Shown here piece by piece: positions 25,799 to 34,615 of a stretch of 64,000 bases of DNA. This stretch comes from Burkholderia sp. WSM2232 (GTDB lineage: Bacteria > Pseudomonadota > Gammaproteobacteria > Burkholderiales > Burkholderiaceae): the NCBI RefSeq assembly GCF_000472545.1, contig NZ_AWZV01000013.1, positions 62,001 through 126,000 of the forward strand, in the 5' to 3' direction. Below the pieces are notes generated by a model. That model did not search any database. It was not told the origin of the DNA and saw only the letters and a program-made list of their open reading frames with translations. How positions within the stretch are numbered: position 1 is the first letter of the stretch; every line of letters starts with the position of its first letter. Both the position numbers and the translations under genes were made by a program.

Positions 25799-28149
25799 TG
25801 AAGATCGACAAGACGCTGGAAGAACAGCCAGCGCAACAGACGACACAACAGCCGGCGCAACAGACGACAAGCCCGCAGGTGGGCCGCGCATTGAACCGGC
25901 TCGAGGCGCGCTCGAAAGTGACAGGCCGTGCGCAGTACATTCACAACCTCGTGCTGCCGCGCATGCTGTACGGCAAGATATTTCGCAGCACGGTGGCGCA
26001 TGGCCGGATCGTCAGCATCGACGCGAGTGCAGCGCGCGAACTGCCGGGCGTGTTCGCCGTGTACACCGGCGAGGATGTGCGCAAGGTGATCCCCGAGCCG
26101 TACTACGGCCCGGCGTTCCACGATCAGCCCATTCTCGCGCTGGACAAGGTGCGCTATATCGGCGAGCCCGTTGCGGTTGTCCTCGCGGCCGATCCGCACG
26201 TTGCCGAAGAGGCGACGCATCTGATCATGGCCGAGTATGAAGAGTTGCCTGCGGTGTTCAACGAAGTGGAGGCCGCGCAGTCGGACATTCTGGTGCACGA
26301 TTTTCTGCGCCCGGCCGGCACGTTTCCCGATCTCAAGCATCTGGCAGGCCGCAAGGGCACGAATGTCGCGCTCGACTTTCAACTGCGGCGCGGCGACGTG
26401 GACGCGGCCTTCGCAAGCGCCGCCCACGTGTTCGAAGACACGTTCACCACGCAGCAGGTCATGCACACGCCGCTCGAGCCGATGGTGTCGCTCGCCGAGC
26501 CCGATCTGGGCAGCGGAACGCTTACAGTGCACACTGCTTCGCAAAGTCCGTCTTTTGTGCGCATCGAAATTGCACGTCTGCTCGGCTGGGACGAGAACCG
26601 CGTGCGCGTGAAATCCGCGCTGCTTGGCGGCGGCTTCGGCGCGAAGCTCTACATCAAGCTCGAAGCGCTGGTGGTTGCGCTGGCGCTGCTGTCGCGGCGC
26701 AACGTGAAGATTGCGCTGTCGATGGAAGAGCAGTTCTTCACGATCACCAAGCATGCCACCACGTTCCGCATGAAAACCGCGGTGAACCAGAAAGGCCGCA
26801 TTACCGCGCGCAAATGCGAGGTTTGGTGGAACGGAGGCGCGTATGCGGACATCGGCCCACGGGTCACGCAGAAGTCGGGCTTTACGGCTTCGGGTCCGTA
26901 CGATATCGAGAACGTGTGGATCGACTCGTATCAGGTCTATACCAATCTGCCGCCTGCGGGCGCGTTTCGAGGCTTCGGCATTCCACAGATGGTGTGGGCC
27001 TACGAAAGCCACGCGGACATGATTGCCCGCGCGCTGCATATCGATCCTCTGGAGTTTCGCCGCCGCAACATTCTGCGCGAAGGGCGCCCGCACGCAACCG
27101 GCACGCCGATGCATGACGCGGCCATCGACCTGGTGCTCGAACGCGTTGCGAAGCGAATGAACTGGAGTGCGCCGTTCGAGCGCGGCACCGGCCCTTTGCG
27201 GCGCGGGCGCGGCATTGGCGTGGGCTTCAAGGCGCTGGTTGCGCCCACTACTTCCGTGGCGATGGTAAGCCTCGCGGGCGACGGCAGTTGCACGGTCTAT
27301 TCGAGCACGGTGGACATGGGGCAAGCTTCCGAAACCGCGATTGCATTGATGGCCGGCGAGGTGCTCGGCATTCCCGCCGAACGCATTCGTGTGATGCGGC
27401 CCGACACCGACGTGACGCCCTACGACATGGCGACGCTCGGCTCGCGCTCGACATTCCACATGGGCCACGCGGTGCGTCTTGCCGCTGAGGACGTGAACCG
27501 CAAGCTCGCCGAACTGGCCAATGAACTGGGCGTGCCGGCGGCGCCGGCGAGCCGGGCGGGCGAACTGCTGCGGCGCAAGTATGGGATGCAGGCGGGCAAC
27601 ATTGTCGGTGTAGGCAGCTTCATTCCTTCATACAGGTCGCCGGACCACGAAACCGGGCAGTCGGAAAACATCACGCCGAACTGGATGGTGGGCGGGTGCG
27701 GCGTCGAAGTCGAAGTGGATACGGAAACAGGACACTTCAGGCTGCTGCGTTTCGAACACGTGGTGGATTGCGGCACGCCGATCAATCCGAAAGTGGTCGA
27801 CACGCAGATTTCCGGTGCGGCCATCATGCAGCTCGGCATTTCACTGTTCGAACGCATGGAGTTCGACGAGGTAGGTCAGCTTCGCAACGCGTCGTTCGCG
27901 GAGTACAAGATACCGGGCATCCACGACATTCCGCCGGTGATCGGGCGGGAGACGGTCGATTCCGTGCAGAACAATGGGCCGTTCGGCGCGAAGGGCGTCG
28001 GCGAGAGCGCCACGTTCGGCGTCGCGTCGGCGATTGCTGAAGCCATCGAGGACGCAGTGGGCGTGCGTCTGAAATCGCTGCCGCTCACGCCCGAGAGTGT
28101 GTACCGCGGGCTGTGCGCCGGGCGCAATCAGCCGCTATCCGAGGAATAA
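25798..28149 (+). CDS. Molybdenum hydroxylase large subunit (xanthine dehydrogenase family)
   Basis: 783 residues. After a Gln/Thr-rich lead (residues 6-28), it shows the Mo-cofactor motifs GGGFGAKLYIKLEA and GAFRGFGIPQ, and the catalytic Glu736 in GAKGVGESATFG. The CO dehydrogenase active-site loop (AYxCSFR) is absent, so this is a hydroxylase, not a form I CO dehydrogenase. Relatives hydroxylate heteroaromatic rings or acyl-CoA thioesters (nicotinate, furoyl-CoA, 4-hydroxybenzoyl-CoA, purines). Substrate is open. The start overlaps the FAD subunit stop by one base. No XdhC-type maturation gene is in the operon; a CoxG-like gene lies at 36183. Confidence 0.94.
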   Translation: MKIDKTLEEQPAQQTTQQPAQQTTSPQVGRALNRLEARSKVTGRAQYIHNLVLPRMLYGKIFRSTVAHGRIVSIDASAARELPGVFAVYTGEDVRKVIPEPYYGPAFHDQPILALDKVRYIGEPVAVVLAADPHVAEEATHLIMAEYEELPAVFNEVEAAQSDILVHDFLRPAGTFPDLKHLAGRKGTNVALDFQLRRGDVDAAFASAAHVFEDTFTTQQVMHTPLEPMVSLAEPDLGSGTLTVHTASQSPSFVRIEIARLLGWDENRVRVKSALLGGGFGAKLYIKLEALVVALALLSRRNVKIALSMEEQFFTITKHATTFRMKTAVNQKGRITARKCEVWWNGGAYADIGPRVTQKSGFTASGPYDIENVWIDSYQVYTNLPPAGAFRGFGIPQMVWAYESHADMIARALHIDPLEFRRRNILREGRPHATGTPMHDAAIDLVLERVAKRMNWSAPFERGTGPLRRGRGIGVGFKALVAPTTSVAMVSLAGDGSCTVYSSTVDMGQASETAIALMAGEVLGIPAERIRVMRPDTDVTPYDMATLGSRSTFHMGHAVRLAAEDVNRKLAELANELGVPAAPASRAGELLRRKYGMQAGNIVGVGSFIPSYRSPDHETGQSENITPNWMVGGCGVEVEVDTETGHFRLLRFEHVVDCGTPINPKVVDTQISGAAIMQLGISLFERMEFDEVGQLRNASFAEYKIPGIHDIPPVIGRETVDSVQNNGPFGAKGVGESATFGVASAIAEAIEDAVGVRLKSLPLTPESVYRGLCAGRNQPLSEE

Positions 28150-28151
28150 TC

Positions 28152-28649
28152 ATGAGCGACACTTCTATCCTGATTCATTTCACGCTGAACGGCGAGCCGG
28201 TCAGCGCCGACGTCGAGCCCCATCACACCATTCTGGAAGTGCTGCGCCAGCAGCTCGCGTTATACGGTGCGCGCGAAAGCTGCGGCCAGGGCCTGTGCGG
28301 ATGTTGCACGGTGATTGTCAACGGCGAGAGCGTCTCGGGCTGCCTCTATCTCGCCGCGATGGCCGACGGCGCCGAAGTGAGCACGATTGAAAACCTGGAC
28401 GCCGACGGTGAACTCGACGTGGTACAGCAGGCATTCATCGAATGCGGGGCGTTTCAGTGCGGCTTTTGCACATCAGGCTTCATACTGATGAGCCGCCAGT
28501 TGCTCGACCGCAATCCCGACCCGACGGACGCGGAGATCCGGCATTTTCTATCGGGCAACCTGTGCCGCTGCGCGGCGTACCCCGAGATTATCGAGGCGGT
28601 GAAGCTCGCGGCGCAAATGCGCAAATCGAAAGCGACTATGGCTGCGTAG
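28152..28649 (+). CDS. Molybdenum hydroxylase (2Fe-2S) subunit (CoxS type)
   Basis: 165 residues. The plant-type cluster ligands are Cys44, Cys49, Cys52 and Cys64 (CGQGLCGCC and SGC); the second cluster uses CGFC and CRC in the C-terminal helical domain. Length and layout are typical of the small subunit. It starts two bases after the large-subunit stop, completing a medium-large-small gene order. Confidence 0.94.
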   Translation: MSDTSILIHFTLNGEPVSADVEPHHTILEVLRQQLALYGARESCGQGLCGCCTVIVNGESVSGCLYLAAMADGAEVSTIENLDADGELDVVQQAFIECGAFQCGFCTSGFILMSRQLLDRNPDPTDAEIRHFLSGNLCRCAAYPEIIEAVKLAAQMRKSKATMAA

Positions 28650-28708
28650 TGCGGCTCGGCGCGATTGGAGCCATTGGGTAGGCGCTGCGGCAGCAGGACA
28701 GCAGCCAG

Positions 28709-28806
28709 CGCAGTAGCGCGCGCGATAACCGGCGCAATGACCATCGCAATGGCCAGCGCAATAACCGGCGTGATAACCGGCGCAATCATCTGCGCAATAG
28801 CCCGCC
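28709..28806 (+). repeat. Degenerate short repeats in the intergenic region
   Basis: About five imperfect copies of a 14-18 base unit built on GCGCAATAACCGGC and variants lie between the molybdenum hydroxylase and MFS genes. No dyad, promoter or terminator is obvious. They do not look like a CRISPR array because neither unit nor spacing is regular. Confidence 0.5.
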
Positions 28807-28889
28807 ATAAGCAGCGCAGAAAAACGACGCGCCCACGATAGCAACCGACGCGACAGCGCGCAAACAACATGACATCGAGGAGACAGCCG

Positions 28890-30281
28890 ATGCAGCAACC
28901 TCTGGACGAGAGCTCGGGCGGCGCCATAGGACCAGAGGTACGCGTGCCCGGCAGCACTGCGGCGAGCACCGTGTGGTATCGCTCGATCAACCGGCAGCAA
29001 TGGAGCGCGCTCGTCGCGTCCAATCTGGGCTGGTTCTTCGACGGATACGAAACCTACGCACTCGTTCTGACCGTGGGCGGAGCGCTCGGCCAATTGCTCG
29101 CGCCTTCCCAGCACGCGCATATTCCGTTTTACGCGGGGCTCGTGATCGCGCTGACGTTGCTGGGCTGGGGCATTGGCGGCCTGATCGGCGGCATTCTCAC
29201 CGACTATATCGGCCGCAAGCGGATGATGATGTTCGCGATTCTCGCGTACTCAGTCACTACAGGGCTGAGCGCACTGTCGTGGGACTGGGCGTCGTTCGCG
29301 GCGCTGCGCTTCGTGGTCGGTCTCGCGATGGGTTCAGAGTGGGCCACCGGCACTGCAATGACCGCCGAGATATGGCCGGACCGGCACCGCGGCAAAGGCG
29401 CGGGGCTCATGCAATGCGGGCTCGGCATGGGCTTTTTTGTCGCTTCGCTGCTGTGGCTTTTCATGAGCGGTGCGGGCGGGCATGCGTGGCGCTACATGTA
29501 TCTGATCGGCGTACTGCCCGGTCTCGCCACTTTATGGATGCGCGCGGGCATTCCGGAGTCGGAGCAATGGCAGCGCGTGGACAGACAGCGCAGAGCTACG
29601 CTTGCGCGCAGAAAGTCGGGCGAGGCGCTCGACCATCGCGAAGCGGCACTCGCGCGCTTCACGCTCGCCGACCTGCTTAGCGACCCGAAGCTGCGCCGGC
29701 GCACGTGGATTGCAGTGCTGATGTCGCTCAGCACGACGCTTGGCTGGTGGGGCATCTCGACGTGGGTGCCGCCCTATATCGGCTCGGTCGCGGCGCATGC
29801 GGGGCTGCCGGCGGCGGCGTGGTCGAGCTTCGCGGGCATGGCCTATAACGTCGGCGCAATCAGCGGCTATATCGGTCTCGGCTTTCTCGCGGATGCCTAC
29901 GGCCGCAAGCGCGTCACGTGCCTGTTCTTCGGCATGGCCTTCGTGCTTACGCCGGTGCTGTTTCTGTGGACGCACAACGTTGGCCTGCTGCTGTTGGTGG
30001 CATGCGTGGCAGGTTTTTTCAGTCTCGGGCAATACACCTGGATGCCGACCTGGTTGCCCGAGCTGTATCCGACGCGCGTGCGCGGCACTGCCATCGCGGT
30101 GTGTTTCAATGTTCCGCGCTTTCTTGCGTGGACCGGGCCGCTCGTTGCCGGCACACTGATCACCCGCTTCGGCGGTTACGGTCACGCGGCGGTCACGGTC
30201 GGCTTCATCTATCTGATCGGTCTCGCGCTTGCGCCCTGGCTGCCGGAAACCCGCGGTCAACCTTTACCTGAAGAGTTCTGA
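28890..30281 (+). CDS. MFS transporter, metabolite:H+ symporter type
   Basis: 463 residues from the ATG at 28890, preceded by GAGGAG at a good distance; an in-frame ATG at 28869 has no such site. Twelve hydrophobic segments, DGYETYALVLTVGGAL in helix 1 and GGILTDYIGRKRMM in loop 2-3 place it in the major facilitator sugar/aromatic acid symporter group. It lies downstream of the molybdenum hydroxylase and two bases ahead of RidA, so a second import route or product export for the island is likely. Confidence 0.9.
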   Translation: MQQPLDESSGGAIGPEVRVPGSTAASTVWYRSINRQQWSALVASNLGWFFDGYETYALVLTVGGALGQLLAPSQHAHIPFYAGLVIALTLLGWGIGGLIGGILTDYIGRKRMMMFAILAYSVTTGLSALSWDWASFAALRFVVGLAMGSEWATGTAMTAEIWPDRHRGKGAGLMQCGLGMGFFVASLLWLFMSGAGGHAWRYMYLIGVLPGLATLWMRAGIPESEQWQRVDRQRRATLARRKSGEALDHREAALARFTLADLLSDPKLRRRTWIAVLMSLSTTLGWWGISTWVPPYIGSVAAHAGLPAAAWSSFAGMAYNVGAISGYIGLGFLADAYGRKRVTCLFFGMAFVLTPVLFLWTHNVGLLLLVACVAGFFSLGQYTWMPTWLPELYPTRVRGTAIAVCFNVPRFLAWTGPLVAGTLITRFGGYGHAAVTVGFIYLIGLALAPWLPETRGQPLPEEF

Positions 30282-30283
30282 GC

Positions 30284-30661
30284 ATGAATTTCATTTTCAC
30301 CGGAAATGCCCCCGCGCCTGGCGGCCACTATTCGCAGGCCGTGCAGGCGGGCGGTTTCACTTTCGTATCAGGCATGCTGCCGGGGCCGGGCGTGGCGACC
30401 GACGGCCCCGACAACTTCGAGCGCCAGGTGCGGGCCACGCTCGGGCATTGCGAGCGCGTGCTGATCGAGGCGGGCTGCGCGTTGATCGACGTGGTGCAAT
30501 GCACCGCCTACATCGTGGATGTGAAGAACTGGCCGGAGTTCAACCGGCTCTACGCGGAGCATTTCGGCGCGCATAAGCCGGCGCGCGCGGTCGTGCCCGT
30601 ACCTGAGTTGCACCACGGCTTTCTGGTCGAATTGCAGATGGTGGCCTATCGCGGCGAATGA
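30284..30661 (+). CDS. RidA family protein (island copy)
   Basis: 125 residues. It has GGHYSQAVQAGGFTFVSGM near the start and PARAVVPVPEL with LVELQMVAY near the end, the RidA trimer pocket elements including the Arg. It follows the MFS gene by two bases. In catabolic clusters, RidA relatives include 2-aminomuconate deaminase, so its presence could mean that an enamine intermediate, hence a nitrogen-containing substrate, is processed here. This is suggestive only. Confidence 0.88.
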   Translation: MNFIFTGNAPAPGGHYSQAVQAGGFTFVSGMLPGPGVATDGPDNFERQVRATLGHCERVLIEAGCALIDVVQCTAYIVDVKNWPEFNRLYAEHFGAHKPARAVVPVPELHHGFLVELQMVAYRGE

Positions 30662-30924
30662 TTTCGGCACGTAATCAACAATCAACAGTGCGAAGCAGGC
30701 GGCTGCGATTTTGGCTGTGATGTTGGCTGCGATTCTGCCTGGGATCTCGGCCGCGAAGCACGGCATGAGCCTGCCGCGCGCGTTGATCGTCGCACACGCG
30801 AATAGCCCAGCGCACGCCGAGTGCCAGGCCGGCGGCGAGACGGTGTGTCCCGTGCTTGCCACGGCAGGTTGAATGCATTGAAGGCGGGGCATTCGAGGCG
30901 GGACATGTCAGGCGGCCTTCCACT

Positions 30925-32574
30925 TCACTCCTGCTCCTGTTCTGCCGGATCCGGCCGCGAGTTGACGAGTCCCCACCATTGCCGGCGCAACGCGTCGCGC
31001 AAGATCTTGCCGCGCGCGCTGCGCGGCAGCGTTGCAATCGCATAGATCTGCTTGGGCATCTTTTCGCGCGGCAACTGCTGCCGGCAATGCGCGCGCAACG
31101 CTTCCAGGTTCGCCGCGGTGCCCGGCTGCATGACCACGAAGCAGACCGTCTCCTGTCCGTACAGCGGGTCGGGCACGCCGAGCGCCGCGACGTCCTGCAC
31201 GTGCGGATGCATGCGCATCACGTCTTCAATGTGCTGCGGCACGATCTTTACGCCGCCGCGAATGATCAGATCGTCCATGCGAGCCGCCATGCGCACGAAG
31301 CCGTCGGCGTCGCGTGAAGCGATATCGCGCGTGAAAAGCGGTGCGCCGCGAATCGGCAGCAGGGAGCCGTCGGGCTGCAATACGCCGAGCGCAAGCTTCG
31401 CACCGTTCACGACAACCTGGCCTTCGACGTCCACCGGGCAAGGCAGGCCATTCGCATCGACGATGTCCACGCTGATATGCGCAGCGGGATAGCCGACCGT
31501 GCCTGGCTTGCGACGCTGTAGCCGGTTGCCGCACATCCAGCCCGCTTCGGACGACCCATACAGGTTCAGGATGCGAATGCCGTAGTGCTTTTCGAAGCGC
31601 GCCCATTGAACGGGCGAAAGCGGTGCCGTGCTGCATGTCATCGCACGCAGCGAAGCAAAGGTGTCGGCGCTCACGTCGAGCGGCGCTTCAAGCAGCATGT
31701 TCAGCACGGTGGGTACGCCGGCGCACAGAGTAATGCGCTGTTCGCGAATCCACTCGCCGAAATGGCTGCGCGAGAAACGGCGCGCGACGTGGAGCGTCGA
31801 GCCTAGTTGCAGGAACGGAATGAAGCTGAGTATCTGCGCCGAATACCAGTCGAACGAACGGTATTCGAGCATGCGGTCGTCGCGGCTCGAACCGAGCAGG
31901 TCGATGCTGTCGAGGCCGTTGAGCCAGTACGACTGGTGATCGTAGACGACGATCTTCGGAATGCCCGTCGTGCCGGATGTGCAGCACATGGACGCAATGT
32001 CGCCCGGTGCATAGATGGTTGCGCCGTCCGGTAGCGGTGTGGTGTCGGGAGAGCTGTGTCTGAGCGAGAACGTGTCGTCGCGGTGGGGGACGGTGGCGCC
32101 GTCGCGCGAGGTCCATGAAACGAAGCGCGCGAGCCGCGCCTGCACTCGCGCGACGGCGGTGTCGGCGGCTTCGGCCGTTTCGGCCACTTGGGCCGCTTCG
32201 GCCGCTTCCGCGGGGCGCACGATCAGTTTCGGCTGGATCGTGTCGAGCAGTTTGCGCGCCGTTTCTTCGCCGATGAACGGTACGTCCAGCGGACATACGA
32301 CGGCACCGAGTCGCCACGCGCCGAGCCACAGCAGCAGTTTGTCGGGCGCATCGCAATCGGCAAGCACGATGCGCGTGCCTTTCGTCACGCCGCGCCGCGC
32401 GAGGTGTCTTGCGATCGCGTCGACGGAGTGCGCCAGCTCTTCAAAGCTCATGCTCACGCGCCGCTCGACATCGACAATGGCGGGCTTGCCGGGCGTGCGG
32501 CGCCGGTGGTCTGCGAGCAGGGCCGCGACAGTGCGGAAGGGCGGGTCGTTCGTTGGGCGATGATTGCGTGACAT
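30925..32574 (-). CDS. AMP-dependent acyl-CoA synthetase/ligase
   Basis: 549 residues from the ATG at 32574. The adenylate-forming P-loop is CTSGTTGIPK (about 240), then YGSSEAG, TRDIA in place of the usual TGD, and a C-terminal RGKILRD lysine motif. An Ala/Glu-rich stretch (about 150-175) is unusual. It likely activates an aromatic or short acid to a CoA thioester; the thioesterase at 33922 and the Mo-hydroxylase would fit either side of such a step. It starts four bases after the LysR stop, so both are on one minus-strand transcript without the shared element. Confidence 0.88.
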   Translation of the reverse strand: MSRNHRPTNDPPFRTVAALLADHRRRTPGKPAIVDVERRVSMSFEELAHSVDAIARHLARRGVTKGTRIVLADCDAPDKLLLWLGAWRLGAVVCPLDVPFIGEETARKLLDTIQPKLIVRPAEAAEAAQVAETAEAADTAVARVQARLARFVSWTSRDGATVPHRDDTFSLRHSSPDTTPLPDGATIYAPGDIASMCCTSGTTGIPKIVVYDHQSYWLNGLDSIDLLGSSRDDRMLEYRSFDWYSAQILSFIPFLQLGSTLHVARRFSRSHFGEWIREQRITLCAGVPTVLNMLLEAPLDVSADTFASLRAMTCSTAPLSPVQWARFEKHYGIRILNLYGSSEAGWMCGNRLQRRKPGTVGYPAAHISVDIVDANGLPCPVDVEGQVVVNGAKLALGVLQPDGSLLPIRGAPLFTRDIASRDADGFVRMAARMDDLIIRGGVKIVPQHIEDVMRMHPHVQDVAALGVPDPLYGQETVCFVVMQPGTAANLEALRAHCRQQLPREKMPKQIYAIATLPRSARGKILRDALRRQWWGLVNSRPDPAEQEQE

Positions 32575-32578
32575 GAAC

Positions 32579-33544
32579 TCAGCAGGGCTCGGGCACGGAC
32601 GGCGAGCTTGCCTCGAATGGCGCCGGCACGCTCGCGCGATCGGCGTTTTCGCCGAGCCGCGCGAGCGCCCACTCGCGAAACGCTTCGACCTTTTTCGTGC
32701 GTGCCTTGTCGTTGGGCGACGAGACGAAATACGCGGAGTTGGACGGCACGCGCACTCCGAAGGGTGCAACGAGCTTGCCGCTTGCGAGGTCGCTGTTCAC
32801 GAGCGGCGTGCGCCCGATTGCAATGCCTACACCGTCGACCGCCGCGGCAAGCGACGTAAGCTGCAGATGGAACACGGACTCGCCCGCGAATTCCACCGGC
32901 TCGTGCACTGCCGCCTCGAGCCATGCTGGCCAGTCGTCCTGATACATCGAATAGAAATACGTACGTATCTGCCGCATGCGCGCAAGCGCTTCGCTTACCG
33001 AGCCGAACTTGCCGGCTTCTTCAAGCACCGCGGGTGAGCACACCGGGAAGAATTCTTCGCCATGCAGCCGGTCCGAGCGCGCGGACGCCCAACGCCCGGA
33101 GCCATAACGGATCGCGACGTCGTAACTGTTGCGGTCGAACTCGTTGAACGTCGAACTGGTTGCCACGTGCACCGTGATGTCCGGGTAAGCGCGCTGGAAT
33201 TCAGGCAGCGCGGGAATCAGACATTTGACTGCATAAGTGGGCAGGCAGGTGACGGTGAGGACCGTGCTCGGCTTCTTCTTGCGCGCGTGAGCCGTGGCAA
33301 TGGACAGCAGATTGATCGCCTCGTGCACGGAATCCAGATACTCACGTGCTGCCGGCGTCAGCGTGAGCACGTTACGGCGCCGCACGAAGAGCTTCACCTC
33401 CAGCCGGTCCTCCAGCGTCTTGATCTGGTGGCTGATGGCCGTTTGCGTCAGCTCGAGTTCCTGGGCCGCGCGGGTGAAGCTCAGGTGCCGCGAAGCGGCT
33501 TCAAATGCAAGCAGGCTCTGAAGCGAGGGGATATAGGGTCTCAT
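32579..33544 (-). CDS. LysR family regulator, GcvA-like; candidate regulator of the island
   Basis: 321 residues. The HTH is LLAFEAASRHLSFTRAAQEL then LTQTAISHQIKTLE, the GcvA subgroup pattern. It is the only regulator inside the 16.8-38.3 kb island and lies between units that carry the shared promoter element, so it is my first candidate to bind it. Its own upstream region (33545-33699) has no full copy of the element; copy 5, 156 bases away, points the other way. Co-transcribed with the ligase. Confidence 0.9.
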   Translation of the reverse strand: MRPYIPSLQSLLAFEAASRHLSFTRAAQELELTQTAISHQIKTLEDRLEVKLFVRRRNVLTLTPAAREYLDSVHEAINLLSIATAHARKKKPSTVLTVTCLPTYAVKCLIPALPEFQRAYPDITVHVATSSTFNEFDRNSYDVAIRYGSGRWASARSDRLHGEEFFPVCSPAVLEEAGKFGSVSEALARMRQIRTYFYSMYQDDWPAWLEAAVHEPVEFAGESVFHLQLTSLAAAVDGVGIAIGRTPLVNSDLASGKLVAPFGVRVPSNSAYFVSSPNDKARTKKVEAFREWALARLGENADRASVPAPFEASSPSVPEPC

Positions 33545-33699
33545 CTGATGTCAGCGCAAGCAGGAACGAGAGGTAGTGGATCGTAGCGGTTTCATCGGGC
33601 GCGTGCGGCGCATAGCAGGCGCGCGGTACTGCCTGCCTGCGGCCCGGACGAAAGCCCGGCGAATGCCTGGATGATCGGCCGGTTGCGCACCCCGAGGAA

Positions 33700-33739
33700 A
33701 TGAAACTTTTTCATGCCGGCATGAGAAAAGTTAGTTTGC
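33700..33739 (+). promoter_or_regulatory. Shared regulatory element, copy 5 (toward thioesterase)
   Basis: ATGAA (33700-33704), five bases, TTCATG, only four bases, CATGAG, eight bases, GTTTGC (33734-33739). It is one base shorter than the other five copies in the inner spacer. TTTGCG with TGCACT at 17 bases is a possible promoter. The thioesterase GTG is 182 bases downstream. Confidence 0.72.
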
Positions 33740-33833
33740 GCGCGTGGAAAGCGCTCATGCACTCTTGGTCCGGTCGAGCGAAGCGTCGTCTATCGGCGCA
33801 CATTAATCAATCGTTACAAACCCGGAACCTGAA

Positions 33834-33863
33834 CAGGCCGGGCCGCGCCAGGCCGGGCCGCGC
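33834..33863 (+). repeat. Two exact 15-bp tandem repeats in the thioesterase leader
   Basis: CAGGCCGGGCCGCGC occurs twice back to back (33834-33848 and 33849-33863), about 60 bases ahead of the thioesterase start. It may only reflect local slippage in GC-rich DNA. Confidence 0.7.
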
Positions 33864-33921
33864 GAACAGCATTGGATGCTTGGGAGCAGGGCCGCTCGCG
33901 CGCGCAAGGGAGAGAACAACA

Positions 33922-34359
33922 GTGAATATCGACGTGCTGGAGAATCCGTTTCTCGCGAGCCTCGGCGTCTCGCGCACGGCGTGGCGCGACGGCTATGCGG
34001 AATTCCGTCTGCATTTGCAGCCCGGACTGCTGAACCGGCAGCGGGTGCTGCAAGGCGGCGTGGTGGCGACCTTGCTTGACGCGGCCTGCGGTTACGCCGG
34101 GCTGTATAGCGCCGATCCCGACAAGGCGATACACGCGGTGACGTTGTCGTTGACGCTCAATTTTCTCGACAAGGGAGTAGGCGACACGCTGATCGGCAAG
34201 GGCTTCCTGGAGCGCAGGGGACGCTCTGTGTATTTCGCGCGCGGCGAGGCGTGGATCGATTCGAGAACGCTCATCGCCACCGCCCAGGGCACGTTCAAAT
34301 ATGCGGGCGGCTATGGGCGGCGCGAACCGTCGGGAGCCACGCCTGGCGCGCTCGATTGA
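33922..34359 (+). CDS. PaaI-family hotdog thioesterase
   Basis: 145 residues from the GTG at 33922, with GGGAG ahead. LQGGVVATLLDAACGYAG (about 45-62) is the hotdog helix motif (usually HGG; here QGG) with the conserved Asp, followed by the typical beta sheet. Family members hydrolyse aromatic or short acyl-CoA thioesters. In the island it could release the acid from a CoA-bound intermediate made by the ligase. The gene is alone under element copy 5. Confidence 0.87.
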   Translation: MNIDVLENPFLASLGVSRTAWRDGYAEFRLHLQPGLLNRQRVLQGGVVATLLDAACGYAGLYSADPDKAIHAVTLSLTLNFLDKGVGDTLIGKGFLERRGRSVYFARGEAWIDSRTLIATAQGTFKYAGGYGRREPSGATPGALD

Positions 34360-34386
34360 CGGGCGGTGAGCCGCGTTGGCGAGCCC

Positions 34387-34427
34387 ATGAATCCTTCTCA
34401 TCCCTGTCATGAAGGATGGTCGTTTGC
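34387..34427 (+). promoter_or_regulatory. Shared 41-bp regulatory element, copy 6 (toward UbiD gene 2)
   Basis: ATGAA (34387-34391), five bases, CTCATC, five bases, CATGAA, eight bases, GTTTGC (34422-34427). The inner left arm is the weakest of the set (CTCATC). TTTGCG with CTCAAT 16 bases on is a possible promoter. The UbiD start is 188 bases downstream. Confidence 0.7.
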
Positions 34428-34523
34428 GTGAGGCGCACGCTTGCCTCAATGTGACGATCAATCCAGTCAGGAGGCGCTGCGCGAACGCGGCGCGCACCAC
34501 GGGACCCGGACGGAACGCATAAC

Positions 34524-34572
34524 AGGGCACACGACGGGACACACGACGGCGCGCACGACGGGACACACGAAA
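34524..34572 (+). repeat. Short imperfect tandem repeats ahead of UbiD gene 2
   Basis: About four imperfect copies of CACACGACGGGA lie 45-90 bases ahead of the start codon, in the presumed 5' untranslated leader. No stem structure or start codon arrangement gives them an obvious job. Confidence 0.5.
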
Positions 34573-34615
34573 GCGCGTGCAGCCGCGCATTACCCGCTTA
34601 TCGGAGACACACGAC

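Noticed and set aside
25723-27468. Long minus-strand open frame (about 580 codons) antisense to the Mo-hydroxylase large subunit
   Set aside because: Same reason: His/Arg-rich, no motif, and the plus strand encodes an unmistakable large subunit.
25798-28149. Form I carbon monoxide dehydrogenase
   Set aside because: The active-site loop AYxCSFR is missing; GAFRGFG and no further cox genes indicate a hydroxylase of the wider xanthine dehydrogenase family.
17558-34427. The repeated ATGAA/TTCATG elements as REP sequences or transposon ends
   Set aside because: All six copies are in promoter regions, oriented toward a start codon at 66-188 bases, and there is no transposase or target duplication.
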